A stretch of DNA of 6,562 nt from Simkania sp. (GCA_028279205.1 JANQSR010000020.1:1-6562); one strand, 5' to 3'. Counted from the first letter of the stretch, positions 1 to 6,341 are shown. Notes: generated by a model from the sequence alone, not told the origin. Made by a program: numbers and translations.

Positions 1-455
1 ACTCCTCTTTTGGAGAGAGCGCCATCACGTTAAAACGGTCTGTCAATCTCGGGATCGCCGTGAGCGTTGACCAAGGGGTGATGGTTCCTGTGATCCGGAA
101 CTGTCAAGACAAAGGGTTTGGGGCAATCGCGAAAGAGATCGCCCAGCTTGCGCAAAAAACTCGGGAAGGGAGGCTCGATCCCCAAGATGTTCAAGAGGGC
201 ACGATCACTTTGACCAATTTTGGCATCTCCCAGGCGGTTGCTGGATTTCCCATCATTCGGGCTCCTGAGGCGGCTATTATTGGCGCAGGAGCGATCCAAA
301 AAAGGGTGGTCGTGATAGAAGAGGCTCAAAAAATTCGTTCAATACTCACACTCTCTTTGACATTTGACCATCGGGTTTTTGATGGGATGTACGGATGCGA
401 TTTCCTAGGAGAGGTCAAACAGAATTTGGAAAAGAGGGGATCGATCATCTTTTAG
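1..455 (+). CDS. 2-oxoacid dehydrogenase E2 acyltransferase, C-terminal catalytic part (5'-truncated)
   Basis: This is the 3' end of a dihydrolipoamide acyltransferase, the E2 core of a pyruvate, 2-oxoglutarate or branched-chain oxoacid dehydrogenase complex. It transfers the acyl group from lipoamide to CoA. The frame is open from the window edge (first whole codon at 3) to TAG at 453-455, giving 150 visible residues. An internal GTG at 60 is not the true start, because the upstream codons read as family sequence (VNLGIAV before GVMVPVIRN). The family stretches LTNFG, a proline-rich PIIRAPEAAIIG and the catalytic HRVFDG are all present. The catalytic His is codon 369-371 and the Asp is codon 381-383. 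The lipoyl and E1/E3-binding domains lie outside the window. Substrate cannot be settled from the catalytic domain alone. By recalled synteny with kpsF it may correspond to the chlamydial CT400-type E2. The last 11 nt overlap the convergent icd gene. Confidence 0.93.
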   Translation, partial: SSFGESAITLKRSVNLGIAVSVDQGVMVPVIRNCQDKGFGAIAKEIAQLAQKTREGRLDPQDVQEGTITLTNFGISQAVAGFPIIRAPEAAIIGAGAIQKRVVVIEEAQKIRSILTLSLTFDHRVFDGMYGCDFLGEVKQNLEKRGSIIF

Positions 456-1878
456 CCGATGAATAGCCTGGCTCCCCATCAAATGTGTATAGGTTTTCCG
501 TTTTGATGATATCCCAGCCTGATTCTGTTACCTTTTTGAGAAGGTCGACAATCGATCTTTGTGTGCACTTATCGCTCGACATCAATCGAATCCGCCACTG
601 ATCGACGCAAAACGTCTCCCGAGCCCCGTTTGGATAGACCTGAGCGCCCCGATTTGTGATCATGTCGAGCTCAAACGGTTTGAAATCTTGACGGCTCACC
701 TCTTTTTCGAAAAGATCGAGAGATTTTTTTGCATAGACGTAGAGATCGACTCCGACGAGTTTGCGTAAGCCCTCTTTTCTTCTTGCTAGAGAGGGGAACC
801 TCCCTTTGGGGCTCGCAGTGTTATAACAGACGGGCTTGAGTTGTTTAGGCATTCGACCCAAACGGTCGACAACAGCCGAGGCGAACTCCTGGGTTCCCAC
901 TTTCTCTTTGCTGATCCCCTCTTTGAAAATGTCGTAGGTGTGAACCCCCTCTTCGATGGTGCTTAGCCAAGCGTTGTGAATCGTCGTCGCCTCTTGAGTG
1001 TGACCAATGTGGATGAGAAGCAGGACCGAGGCAAGGATGAGAGCCGAGGGGTTTGCGCGATTCTCTCCTGCAATACGGGGAGCTGATCCGTGGATCGCTT
1101 CGAACATCGCCCCATGCTCGCCGATATTTGCCGATCCAACGAGGCCGACAGATCCCGCGACTTGCGCGCCCACATCAGATAGGATATCTCCGTATAGATT
1201 TGGCATGACAACCACGTCAAACATTTCGGGCGTGTGCGCAAGTTTTGCCGCGCCGATATCTATGATCCAGTGATCGTGCTCGATCTTTGGATACTCCTTG
1301 GCAACCCGATCAAACACTTTGTGAAAGAGTCCATCGGAGAGTTTCATGATATTGTCTTTGACAAAACAGGTGACTTTTTTTCGCCCATTCCGTTTTGCGT
1401 ATTCAAAGGCAAAGCGGGTAATCTTTTCAGATCCCGTTTCAGAGATGAGCTTGATTGCCGTGCAAACATCGGGAGATTGTTGGTATTCGATGCCACAATA
1501 AAGATCCTCTTCGTTCTCTCTGATAACCACAATATCCATGTCGGGATGGTGGGTGTCAACAAACGGAAAATAGGCGCGGCACGGGCGGACGTTAGCAAAA
1601 AGGCCGAACATAGAGCGGATGGTGACATTCAAGCTCGTGAATCCCCCTCCTTGAGGCGTTTTAATGGGAGCTTTTAGGAAAGCTTCTGTCTTGCGAATCG
1701 TCTCAAGAGTCGAGGTTGTGACCCCCGTTTTGTGTCCGCTCAAGTAAACTTTCTCTCCAATTTCAACCTCGTGATAGTCGAGCTTAGCGCAGGCTCCATC
1801 GAGAATCGTTAGAGTCGCCTCCATGATTTCGGGGCCGATGCCATCCCCCCTTGCAATCGTAATAGGTGTGCCTTCCAT
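445..1878 (-). CDS. icd: Isocitrate dehydrogenase, long Thermus/Rickettsia-type
   Basis: Catalyses oxidative decarboxylation of isocitrate to 2-oxoglutarate in the cytoplasmic TCA cycle. From the chosen start it has 477 residues. Visible motifs are ITIARGDGIGPE at the N-terminus; the isocitrate-binding S82, N84, R88 and R98, plus R120 in VIRENEEDLY; K174 in VKDNIMKLSDG; metal-binding D231 and D235 in NLYGDILSDVGAQVAG; and the coenzyme loop HGSAPRIAG. About 130 residues beyond the usual core (roughly 345-477) form the C-terminal extension seen in the Thermus and alphaproteobacterial/Rickettsia enzymes. The frame is open back to an ATG at 1935, but that would precede the best promoter. ATG 1878 follows AAGGAAGG (1892-1899, 13 nt away) and places the GDGIGPE motif where relatives have it. 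Coenzyme preference is uncertain: the loop has Arg-Ile (R268, I269), where NADP enzymes usually have Lys-Tyr and NAD enzymes Asp-Ile. Its 3' end overlaps the E2 gene. Confidence 0.95.
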   Translation of the reverse strand: MEGTPITIARGDGIGPEIMEATLTILDGACAKLDYHEVEIGEKVYLSGHKTGVTTSTLETIRKTEAFLKAPIKTPQGGGFTSLNVTIRSMFGLFANVRPCRAYFPFVDTHHPDMDIVVIRENEEDLYCGIEYQQSPDVCTAIKLISETGSEKITRFAFEYAKRNGRKKVTCFVKDNIMKLSDGLFHKVFDRVAKEYPKIEHDHWIIDIGAAKLAHTPEMFDVVVMPNLYGDILSDVGAQVAGSVGLVGSANIGEHGAMFEAIHGSAPRIAGENRANPSALILASVLLLIHIGHTQEATTIHNAWLSTIEEGVHTYDIFKEGISKEKVGTQEFASAVVDRLGRMPKQLKPVCYNTASPKGRFPSLARRKEGLRKLVGVDLYVYAKKSLDLFEKEVSRQDFKPFELDMITNRGAQVYPNGARETFCVDQWRIRLMSSDKCTQRSIVDLLKKVTESGWDIIKTENLYTFDGEPGYSSAKR

Positions 1879-1917
1879 TTTTTCTTGTGTGCCTTCCTTT
1901 TCAAACCAAATTATGCC

Positions 1918-1945
1918 ATTATATGATCTTATCATGCAAAATCAA
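1918..1945 (-). promoter_or_regulatory. Sigma70-type promoter for icd
   Basis: On the minus strand a perfect -10 box TATAAT (1923 down to 1918) lies 16 bp from TTGATT (1945 down to 1940), which matches 4 of 6 bases of the -35 consensus. Transcription would begin near 1911, giving a leader of about 33 nt before ATG 1878. The -35 box lies within the first codons of kpsF. The assignment comes from consensus matching only. Confidence 0.6.
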
Positions 1946-2917
1946 GAGAAACTCAGAAGCCTAGAGAACCTTTTTAGAGAGTACAAATTCAATTTAGATC
2001 ACTTTTTCGGCTCTCTCGACCAGAAAAAGACCGAGCAAATCTTTGAGCTTTTCTTAAACTGCACGGGCAAGTTGATCTTTACTGGTGTCGGCAAGAGTGG
2101 GATCGTCGCAAAAAAACTTGCAAGCAGCATGGTTTCAACCGGAATTCCCGCACTCTACCTCTCTTCGATCAATGCCCTGCATGGGGATATCGGGATGATT
2201 AGCCCAAACGATCTGATGATTTTCATTAGTAGAAGTGGGGAGAATCGGGAACTTTTGGATTTGGCAACCCTTGTGAAAAACAGGGGGATGATCCTCACGG
2301 CTTGGGTCTCAAGCCCCTCCTCCCATCTTGCCGATTTAAGCGATGTTGCGATCTGTTTGCCCTTTGTCAAAGAGCTTTGCCCTTTCGATTTGGCACCGAC
2401 GACATCGAGCACCGTTCAGCTTATTTTTGGAGACATTTTACTCGTTGCGCTGATGCAAGCAAGGGGGGTGACCTTTGATGATTACGCCCTTAATCACCCT
2501 GCAGGAGCGATTGGGAAGAAGACGACAACCCGTGTCTATGATCTGATGCTTGTCGAAGAGAGGATGCCTTTGTGCTCTCCCGACCAGCTACTCCGCGAAG
2601 CGATTGTTGAAATGACTGAGAAAAGGTGTGGTTGCTTGCTCGTCATCGATATGAAAAGCCACTTGAAGGGGATTTTTACAGATGGAGACTTGCGCCGGTT
2701 TATTCAAAGAGAGGGAGCGTCGATCTTTGAAAGATCGATGTCCGATTTGATGACCTCTAATTTTATTTCGATCGATAGAAATATTCTCGCCTGGCAGGCT
2801 TTGAGATTGATGCAGAAAGATCCAGGAAAAAAAGTGATGATGCTTCCCGTTTTAGAGGGGAAAAAGCTCGCTGGTCTTTTGCACATGCACGATATTGTCA
2901 GCTCTGGCATCTCTTAG
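1934..2917 (+). CDS. kpsF: Arabinose-5-phosphate isomerase, KpsF/GutQ/KdsD family
   Basis: Interconverts ribulose 5-phosphate and arabinose 5-phosphate, the first committed step toward Kdo for LPS. The product is 327 residues from ATG 1934, essentially the length of E. coli KdsD (328). An N-terminal SIS domain (about 35-170) carries GVGKSG at 51-56, HGDIGM with H83, and SRSGE at 99-103. The family signature ends in ALNHPAGAIG, where H188 aligns with the catalytic His of KdsD. Two CBS repeats follow, at about 203-260 and 270-326, ending in GLLHMHDIV. The frame is open to ATG 1823 and has another ATG at 1913, but those starts lie in or very near icd and would add residues without family counterpart. 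No Shine-Dalgarno sequence precedes 1913 or 1934. A TATGAT at 1922-1927 would put transcription almost at the 1934 start codon, so expression may be leaderless or may come from within icd. The 3' end overlaps convergent lnt by 20 nt. Confidence 0.93.
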   Translation: MQNQEKLRSLENLFREYKFNLDHFFGSLDQKKTEQIFELFLNCTGKLIFTGVGKSGIVAKKLASSMVSTGIPALYLSSINALHGDIGMISPNDLMIFISRSGENRELLDLATLVKNRGMILTAWVSSPSSHLADLSDVAICLPFVKELCPFDLAPTTSSTVQLIFGDILLVALMQARGVTFDDYALNHPAGAIGKKTTTRVYDLMLVEERMPLCSPDQLLREAIVEMTEKRCGCLLVIDMKSHLKGIFTDGDLRRFIQREGASIFERSMSDLMTSNFISIDRNILAWQALRLMQKDPGKKVMMLPVLEGKKLAGLLHMHDIVSSGIS

Positions 2918-4535
2918 AGACAAAATGAGGGGCCAAAATGAGGGAGTATAAAACGGAGAGTAGCGAGATGCCCACGATGAGGGTATCTCCAAAATAGGTG
3001 TAGGGAGTCGAGTAGGTATAGCGGTCGATTTCAACGATGAGTGCCCCCTTTTTCAGATTTAAGTTTTGCCAACTTCCGAATTGACCGACCGTTCGTCCGA
3101 CGCTGTCGACAGCTACTGTCACCCCTGTATTGCAGGCACGTAAGAGGGGGATTCCATTCTCAATAGCGCGAACCCTTCCGTGAAGATAGTGTTTGAGATG
3201 CAAGCGTGAGTGAGGATACCACGCATCGTTTGTTAGATTGACAAAGAGTTTGGCTCCTTTGAGTTTTCCCTCTCGGATGAGATGGCCGAAGCACTCCTCG
3301 TAGCAAATAGAAACAGAGAGGGGCATTCTTCCTTTGAACACTTTCGCCTGGGTTCCATGGGTGAAAAAATCTAAGATCCCGTACCGACTTACAAGCGGCT
3401 TTAAAAAGGGGAAGGGAAGGTATTCTGCTAAAGGGAGTAAGATCCGTTTTTCGTACCGATCGATCCTTTTTGATTGGGGCAAGAGGTGAAAGGCGGCGTT
3501 GTAGCTCTTACCCTTCCCGCCCTCTTGATCTTCGAGGCCGATCACAACTTCGGCTTTATAGTGGTCTGCGAAAGCGCGCGCCCAGAAAAGGTTGTTGACA
3601 TACCACTCCTCCCCCTTTTCAGCAAAGGGGGGAAGAAGGAGGTAGGACCAGTCGGAAGAGCCCCAGGCCTCTTTTAAGATCTTTTCCACCTCTCTGTAAG
3701 GGTAGATCGGATCACGCGCAGAAAAGGGGAGGGCAGACTCAGGCAGGGCGATGAGCTCCACATGAGAAGCTTGTTCCCTATCTAGGTAATCGATGATCGA
3801 GATCCATTGATCATAGGGCGAAACATATGCACTTGGCTTGTCGCGGAAATAACTCTTTTCATGGGGCAAAAGAGCCGTCTGAATCAAAGCGGCGCGAAAC
3901 ACCCCCTCTTTAGGCTTAATATCGTGGTATTTTATATGGATCAGACCAAAGAGAAACGGGATGAGAAGGGCAAAAGCAGTGGTGAGACCCCGTCTTAAGC
4001 TCCGATTGACAAGAGCACTGAGAAGAAGAAGGTTAACCCAGGCTGTCCAAAAAGAGAGTGCATAAACCCCCCCTATCGAAGCGATTTGAGAGGTTGTGGG
4101 AAGGGCTGTCATCGCAAGGCCGATCGGGTTCCAAGCGAACCCGCACATGACGTAGAGACGAACCCACTCCAAAAGGGTCCATCCCCCTGCTAGGCCCAAG
4201 AGGGGGTGTAACTTGAGAGAGAGCCGCTTTGGAAACAAAGAGCAGAGAAGTCCGAATTGCATTCCAATTAAAAGAGAAAGCGCAAAATAGACAAAGAGAA
4301 TATAGAGCCCTTGGTAGTTTGTGTCGGCAAGCCAAGAGAGTTGCGCGAGTTGAACTGAGGTAAACCAACCTGTTCCTATCCAAAATCGCTCTTTTTTTTT
4401 GAAATGGAGGAGAGGAACCCAAAAAAAAGCAAAACCGCAGCTACTCGCGAGCAAACAGAGAAACAAGCCGTTGTCGGGCTGTCCCCAAGCTACGATCACA
4501 AAACTAGTGATGAGGAGCATCAAACGGTAAGCCAT
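2898..4535 (-). CDS. lnt: Apolipoprotein N-acyltransferase
   Basis: Inner-membrane enzyme that adds the third acyl chain to the N-terminal cysteine of lipoproteins, completing maturation before Lol export. From ATG 4535 it has 545 residues. Several hydrophobic segments in the first ~200 residues form the membrane domain. A carbon-nitrogen hydrolase domain follows (about 213-503), then a last membrane helix (about 519-535). The catalytic triad is visible: E266 in ALPESALPF, K363 in RYEKRILLPLAEYLPF and C411 in SICYEE. E371 and E413, equivalents of other essential glutamates, are also present. NLTNDAWY and the RVRAIENGIPLLRACNTG region match the family. The frame is open to ATG 4580, but that codon lies inside the probable -10 box, and the extra 15 codons include a 14-bp-period duplication that shifts frame. 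ATG 4535 is therefore preferred, although its ribosome site (CTGGAAAA) is weak. The kpsF ends converge on it with a 20-nt overlap. Confidence 0.93.
   Translation of the reverse strand: MAYRLMLLITSFVIVAWGQPDNGLFLCLLASSCGFAFFWVPLLHFKKKERFWIGTGWFTSVQLAQLSWLADTNYQGLYILFVYFALSLLIGMQFGLLCSLFPKRLSLKLHPLLGLAGGWTLLEWVRLYVMCGFAWNPIGLAMTALPTTSQIASIGGVYALSFWTAWVNLLLLSALVNRSLRRGLTTAFALLIPFLFGLIHIKYHDIKPKEGVFRAALIQTALLPHEKSYFRDKPSAYVSPYDQWISIIDYLDREQASHVELIALPESALPFSARDPIYPYREVEKILKEAWGSSDWSYLLLPPFAEKGEEWYVNNLFWARAFADHYKAEVVIGLEDQEGGKGKSYNAAFHLLPQSKRIDRYEKRILLPLAEYLPFPFLKPLVSRYGILDFFTHGTQAKVFKGRMPLSVSICYEECFGHLIREGKLKGAKLFVNLTNDAWYPHSRLHLKHYLHGRVRAIENGIPLLRACNTGVTVAVDSVGRTVGQFGSWQNLNLKKGALIVEIDRYTYSTPYTYFGDTLIVGISLLSVLYSLILAPHFVSKRCQS
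2921..2944. repeat. 11-bp direct repeat, 13-bp period, in the 3' end of lnt
   Basis: CAAAATGAGGG occurs at 2921-2931 and again at 2934-2944. The 13-bp period is not a multiple of three, so within lnt it changes frame between copies and alters the last residues of the protein. It sits just beyond the kpsF stop codon. It looks like a small slippage duplication. Confidence 0.6.
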
Positions 4536-4541
4536 TTTTCC

Positions 4542-4567
4542 AGTAGCCCGATGCGAGTAGCCCGATG
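4542..4567. repeat. 12-bp direct repeat, 14-bp period, in the lnt leader
   Basis: AGTAGCCCGATG is present at 4542-4553 and 4556-4567, separated by two bases. It falls between the probable lnt transcription start and ATG 4535, i.e. in the 5' leader. The 14-bp period would break frame if the region were translated, which supports treating it as non-coding. Confidence 0.7.
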
Positions 4568-4575
4568 AATTAACC

Positions 4576-4604
4576 ATCATAGTGGCTGGTCTGGAAAAAG
4601 TCTA
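4576..4604 (-). promoter_or_regulatory. Sigma70-type promoter for lnt
   Basis: On the minus strand TATGAT (4581 down to 4576; 5 of 6 consensus bases) is spaced 17 bp from TAGACT (4604 down to 4599; 4 of 6). Transcription would start near 4569, 34 nt before ATG 4535 and downstream of the alternative ATGs at 4580 and 4577. Consensus matching only. Confidence 0.5.
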
Positions 4605-4683
4605 GCCGCTTTCATCCAATGCGTAAAAATATATTGATTTTAATTTGTTTTCTGTGCGAGAGTTTGTCCGATTGGTTAAAAAA

Positions 4684-4690
4684 AAGGAGA
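4684..4690 (+). promoter_or_regulatory. Ribosome binding site that fixes the start of the zeta-like gene
   Basis: AAGGAGA immediately precedes ATG 4693, with GGAG ending three bases before the codon. It is the strongest Shine-Dalgarno sequence in the window. It argues against the TTG at 4645 that opens the same frame. A GTG directly after the ATG (4696) would have more usual spacing and cannot be excluded. Confidence 0.75.
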
Positions 4691-4692
4691 CC

Positions 4693-5685
4693 ATGGTGAC
4701 AACAAAATTAGGCGATGATGTTTGCGATTTAAGTCAAATCTACAATCCATCCTATTCATATTCATTTCCCAAGCTTCTTCTTGAAAATTTTTTGAGTGGA
4801 GGGGGATTTGATAACCTTACTCGATATACTCCAGATGAAGTTAAAAATTTGGAATCAGATATTAACGATCTTTTTCAGGGTATGATGAAGAATCATCCTG
4901 TTGAAAACAGTTTAGCAGTCATTTCTGCTGGATCACCTGGTGCGGGAAAAACAACTCTTCTTAGACAAAAATTGGAAGAAGAGATGAGTGAAGGTCGTCA
5001 TTATGCATACGTTTGTCCCGATGATGTCTGTTTGAAGGGGCAGAATAGAACCTATGTAGCTGACATAGAAAAAGGGGATGGATCGCATGAAGTAAGAGAG
5101 AATGCCTACACGAAGTGGAGGCCTGGATCAAATGCTGCGTCTCACTTATTGGTGGCGAATTTGATTAAGAGAAAATATGGATTCTATTTTGGAACGACAT
5201 GTTCAAGTGAGAAAACGGGTAAATTTTTTGAGTTTTTGAAAGGTCAAGGTTACGGGATCAAAGTTTTGCATGTGAGCTCACCAGATAAAGTAAGGTGGGA
5301 TTCTATCAAAGAACGTGATAAGACGTTCGTGCAAACAACAGAGGAAGACGTTGTTAAGAAAGGGGAGATGGTACCCCAACGAATCAACGATACTTTTTTG
5401 GAGTATGCTGATGAAATTGAATTTTATTACCGGAGAGAAGTCTCTGAAAATGCTACGTTAGGTGCTCGCTGGCGAAGAAATGTAGACTCAACAGAGTCTT
5501 TTGGAACTCTTGAAGTGATTGATCCTGATGCCTACGAAGGGGTGAAAGCAATTCACAACAAGGTGATTGGTTTGTTAAATAAGCCTGAGCTGGAGTGGGA
5601 GGCCACGGTTGGAAAGGCTGGGCGTATCAATTGCGCATTTTTCAGTGATGATTTGAGGGGTGATACCTCTGCTATATCGTCATAA
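4693..5685 (+). CDS. Zeta-toxin-like P-loop kinase
   Basis: A 330-residue soluble protein with a single P-loop kinase domain resembling the zeta-toxin/PezT family. Classical members phosphorylate UDP-N-acetylglucosamine and so block peptidoglycan synthesis. Visible elements are a Walker A GSPGAGKTT at 80-88 (K86); PDD with D110 and D111, in the place of the family's catalytic Asp; KWRPGSN around 141-147; YFGTT at 165-169, where classical members usually have an acidic residue before G-T; a Rossmann-like strand GYGIKVLHV at 186-194; and ERDK around R208, in the lid region. About 75 residues precede the P-loop and about 70 follow the kinase core with no recognised domain. No signal peptide or membrane segment is seen. 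Its DNA is visibly A+T-richer than the core genes, and no small antitoxin gene adjoins it. It could instead be a nucleotide kinase or an effector of this fold. Family assignment is fairly sure; substrate is not. Confidence 0.8.
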   Translation: MVTTKLGDDVCDLSQIYNPSYSYSFPKLLLENFLSGGGFDNLTRYTPDEVKNLESDINDLFQGMMKNHPVENSLAVISAGSPGAGKTTLLRQKLEEEMSEGRHYAYVCPDDVCLKGQNRTYVADIEKGDGSHEVRENAYTKWRPGSNAASHLLVANLIKRKYGFYFGTTCSSEKTGKFFEFLKGQGYGIKVLHVSSPDKVRWDSIKERDKTFVQTTEEDVVKKGEMVPQRINDTFLEYADEIEFYYRREVSENATLGARWRRNVDSTESFGTLEVIDPDAYEGVKAIHNKVIGLLNKPELEWEATVGKAGRINCAFFSDDLRGDTSAISS

Positions 5686-5803
5686 GATCCTCAAGTTTAC
5701 CAAAAAAATTTCTTGTCACTCTGAGCCTCTCGTGAAAATTTCAAAGGTGTATGCGTTCAAGGGGGGCTAGGAGCTGTCTAGGATTGATGGAGCCAGGCCT
5801 CCC

Positions 5804-5894
5804 GAGACCGTTCATAAAACTGTGTCAGTTTCTTCTCAAAGCCCCAGCTCTAACCTCCCTTTTTTATCTACGACACAGTTAAATGAACACTCCC
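5804..5894. mobile_element. 91-bp miniature or deleted element with IS256/mutator-like inverted ends
   Basis: The left end (5804-5826) and the reverse complement of the right end (5872-5894) match at 18 of 23 positions. They share GTTCAT and a perfect AACTGTGTC core (5818-5826 against 5872-5880). Termini that start with G-rich DNA and reach an AACTGTGTC-like core about 15 bp inward resemble those of IS256/mutator elements; this is recalled, not searched. The 45 bp between the arms are too short for a transposase, so it is either a MITE-like unit or an internal deletion product. The eight bases on each side (GGCCTCCC and TTATTTGT) do not match, so no target duplication remains. The right end abuts the IS66-like remnant. 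Confidence 0.5.
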
Positions 5895-6151
5895 TTATTT
5901 GTCGGTTCAATCCCTTCTTCATATAGAAAAACCCATAGATCCCAAAACCAATTCAGTAAGTTCTTTCCTAGGTTTGCGCTTTTTGATTCGATCTGCTTTG
6001 CACGTGCTAGCAAGGCTGTATAAGGGAGGCCTTTATTCGAGAAAAAAGTCGACTCAGACAGTAGAGGTGTATCTAAAAGCCAAGGTAATGAATTGCATGA
6101 TATCTCAAAAAAAAGCGGCTTGAAAGAGTCGGTTTTGGTGGGCATTGCCAT
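5895..6151 (-). pseudogene. IS66-type transposase remnant, C-terminal region
   Basis: A minus-strand frame ends in residues that resemble the region just before the conserved PTNN-AER block of IS66-type transposases: SANLGKNLLNW, then DLWVFLYEEGIEPTN, whose final Asn codon is 5899-5897. The family then expects a second Asn and AER, but the sequence changes to KGVFI and a stop (5881-5879). That change falls at the end of the 5804-5894 inverted-repeat unit, as expected if the transposase was cut there. Only about the last 38 residues look like transposase. The part nearer 6151 is not recognised and may have another origin, and the ATG at 6151 need not be real. The fragment is surely non-functional. 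The family call rests on a short motif. Confidence 0.5.
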
Positions 6152-6206
6152 TTTTGCTATTTCACACAGCTGGTATTCAAATGCGAATTTGATGGAAAAA
6201 CCGACT
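6127..6206. repeat. 10-bp inverted repeat spanning 80 bp
   Basis: AGTCGGTTTT (6127-6136) is perfectly complementary to AAAACCGACT (6197-6206), with 60 bp between the arms. The right arm is followed by TTTCAACACAGTCC, a type of sequence often seen at insertion-sequence ends. This suggests another element remnant, but the family is not identified. The distance is too great for a simple terminator hairpin. Confidence 0.45.
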
Positions 6207-6300
6207 TTTCAACACAGTCCTGAAATTCCCCAAACGTTCTAATTTCATTCTAGAAAAAAAATTAAAAAAAATTTTATTAAATGAATTAATTTATTTATTT

Positions 6301-6309
6301 TGATATAAT
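6301..6309 (+). promoter_or_regulatory. Extended -10 promoter for the gene at 6342
   Basis: TGATATAAT combines a perfect TATAAT (6304-6309) with the upstream TG of an extended -10 element, in a strongly A+T-rich region (about 6241-6341). No good -35 box lies at the usual distance, which extended -10 promoters do not need. Transcription would start near 6316, about 26 nt before ATG 6342. Confidence 0.6.
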
Positions 6310-6341
6310 ACGTGAATAAAAAACAAAAATATTAAAAATAA

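Larger units (their letters stand above)
5686..6341. other. Gene-poor stretch with insertion-sequence debris
   Basis: These 656 nt contain no intact gene that I can support. From 5686 to 5803 I see nothing recognisable and no convincing terminator after the zeta-like gene. From 5804 to 6206 there are mobile-element remnants, described separately. From about 6241 the sequence is very A+T-rich and serves as upstream region for the gene at 6342. Short open frames occur on both strands between 5880 and 6242, but they overlap one another and none has a ribosome site. Confidence 0.75.

Noticed and set aside
478..509. CATCAAA and TTTGATG form a possible hairpin near the E2/icd junction, which might be a bidirectional terminator.
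   Set aside because: The 7-bp stem is A+T-rich, has a loop of about 18 nt, lies inside icd coding sequence and lacks a clear T-run in the right place.
4625..4662. TATATT and TTGATT near 4630-4639 as a promoter for the zeta-like gene.
   Set aside because: Neither hexamer has an acceptable partner at 16-18 bp, so no promoter can be assigned with confidence.
4645..4692. Upstream extension of the zeta-like protein from TTG 4645.
   Set aside because: The strong AAGGAGA site just before ATG 4693 fixes the start, and the added residues have no recognisable role.
5692..5720. Possible terminator after the zeta-like gene (CAAG ... CTTG around an A-run).
   Set aside because: Only four base pairs can form and the stem is not followed by a T-run.
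5899..6123. Plus-strand ATG-type open frame of 74 codons.
   Set aside because: It lies opposite the better-supported IS66-like remnant, has no ribosome site and resembles no protein I know.
6278..6293. TAAAT/ATTTA inverted repeat upstream of the extended -10 box as an operator.
   Set aside because: Five-base A+T arms are expected by chance in DNA this rich in A and T.
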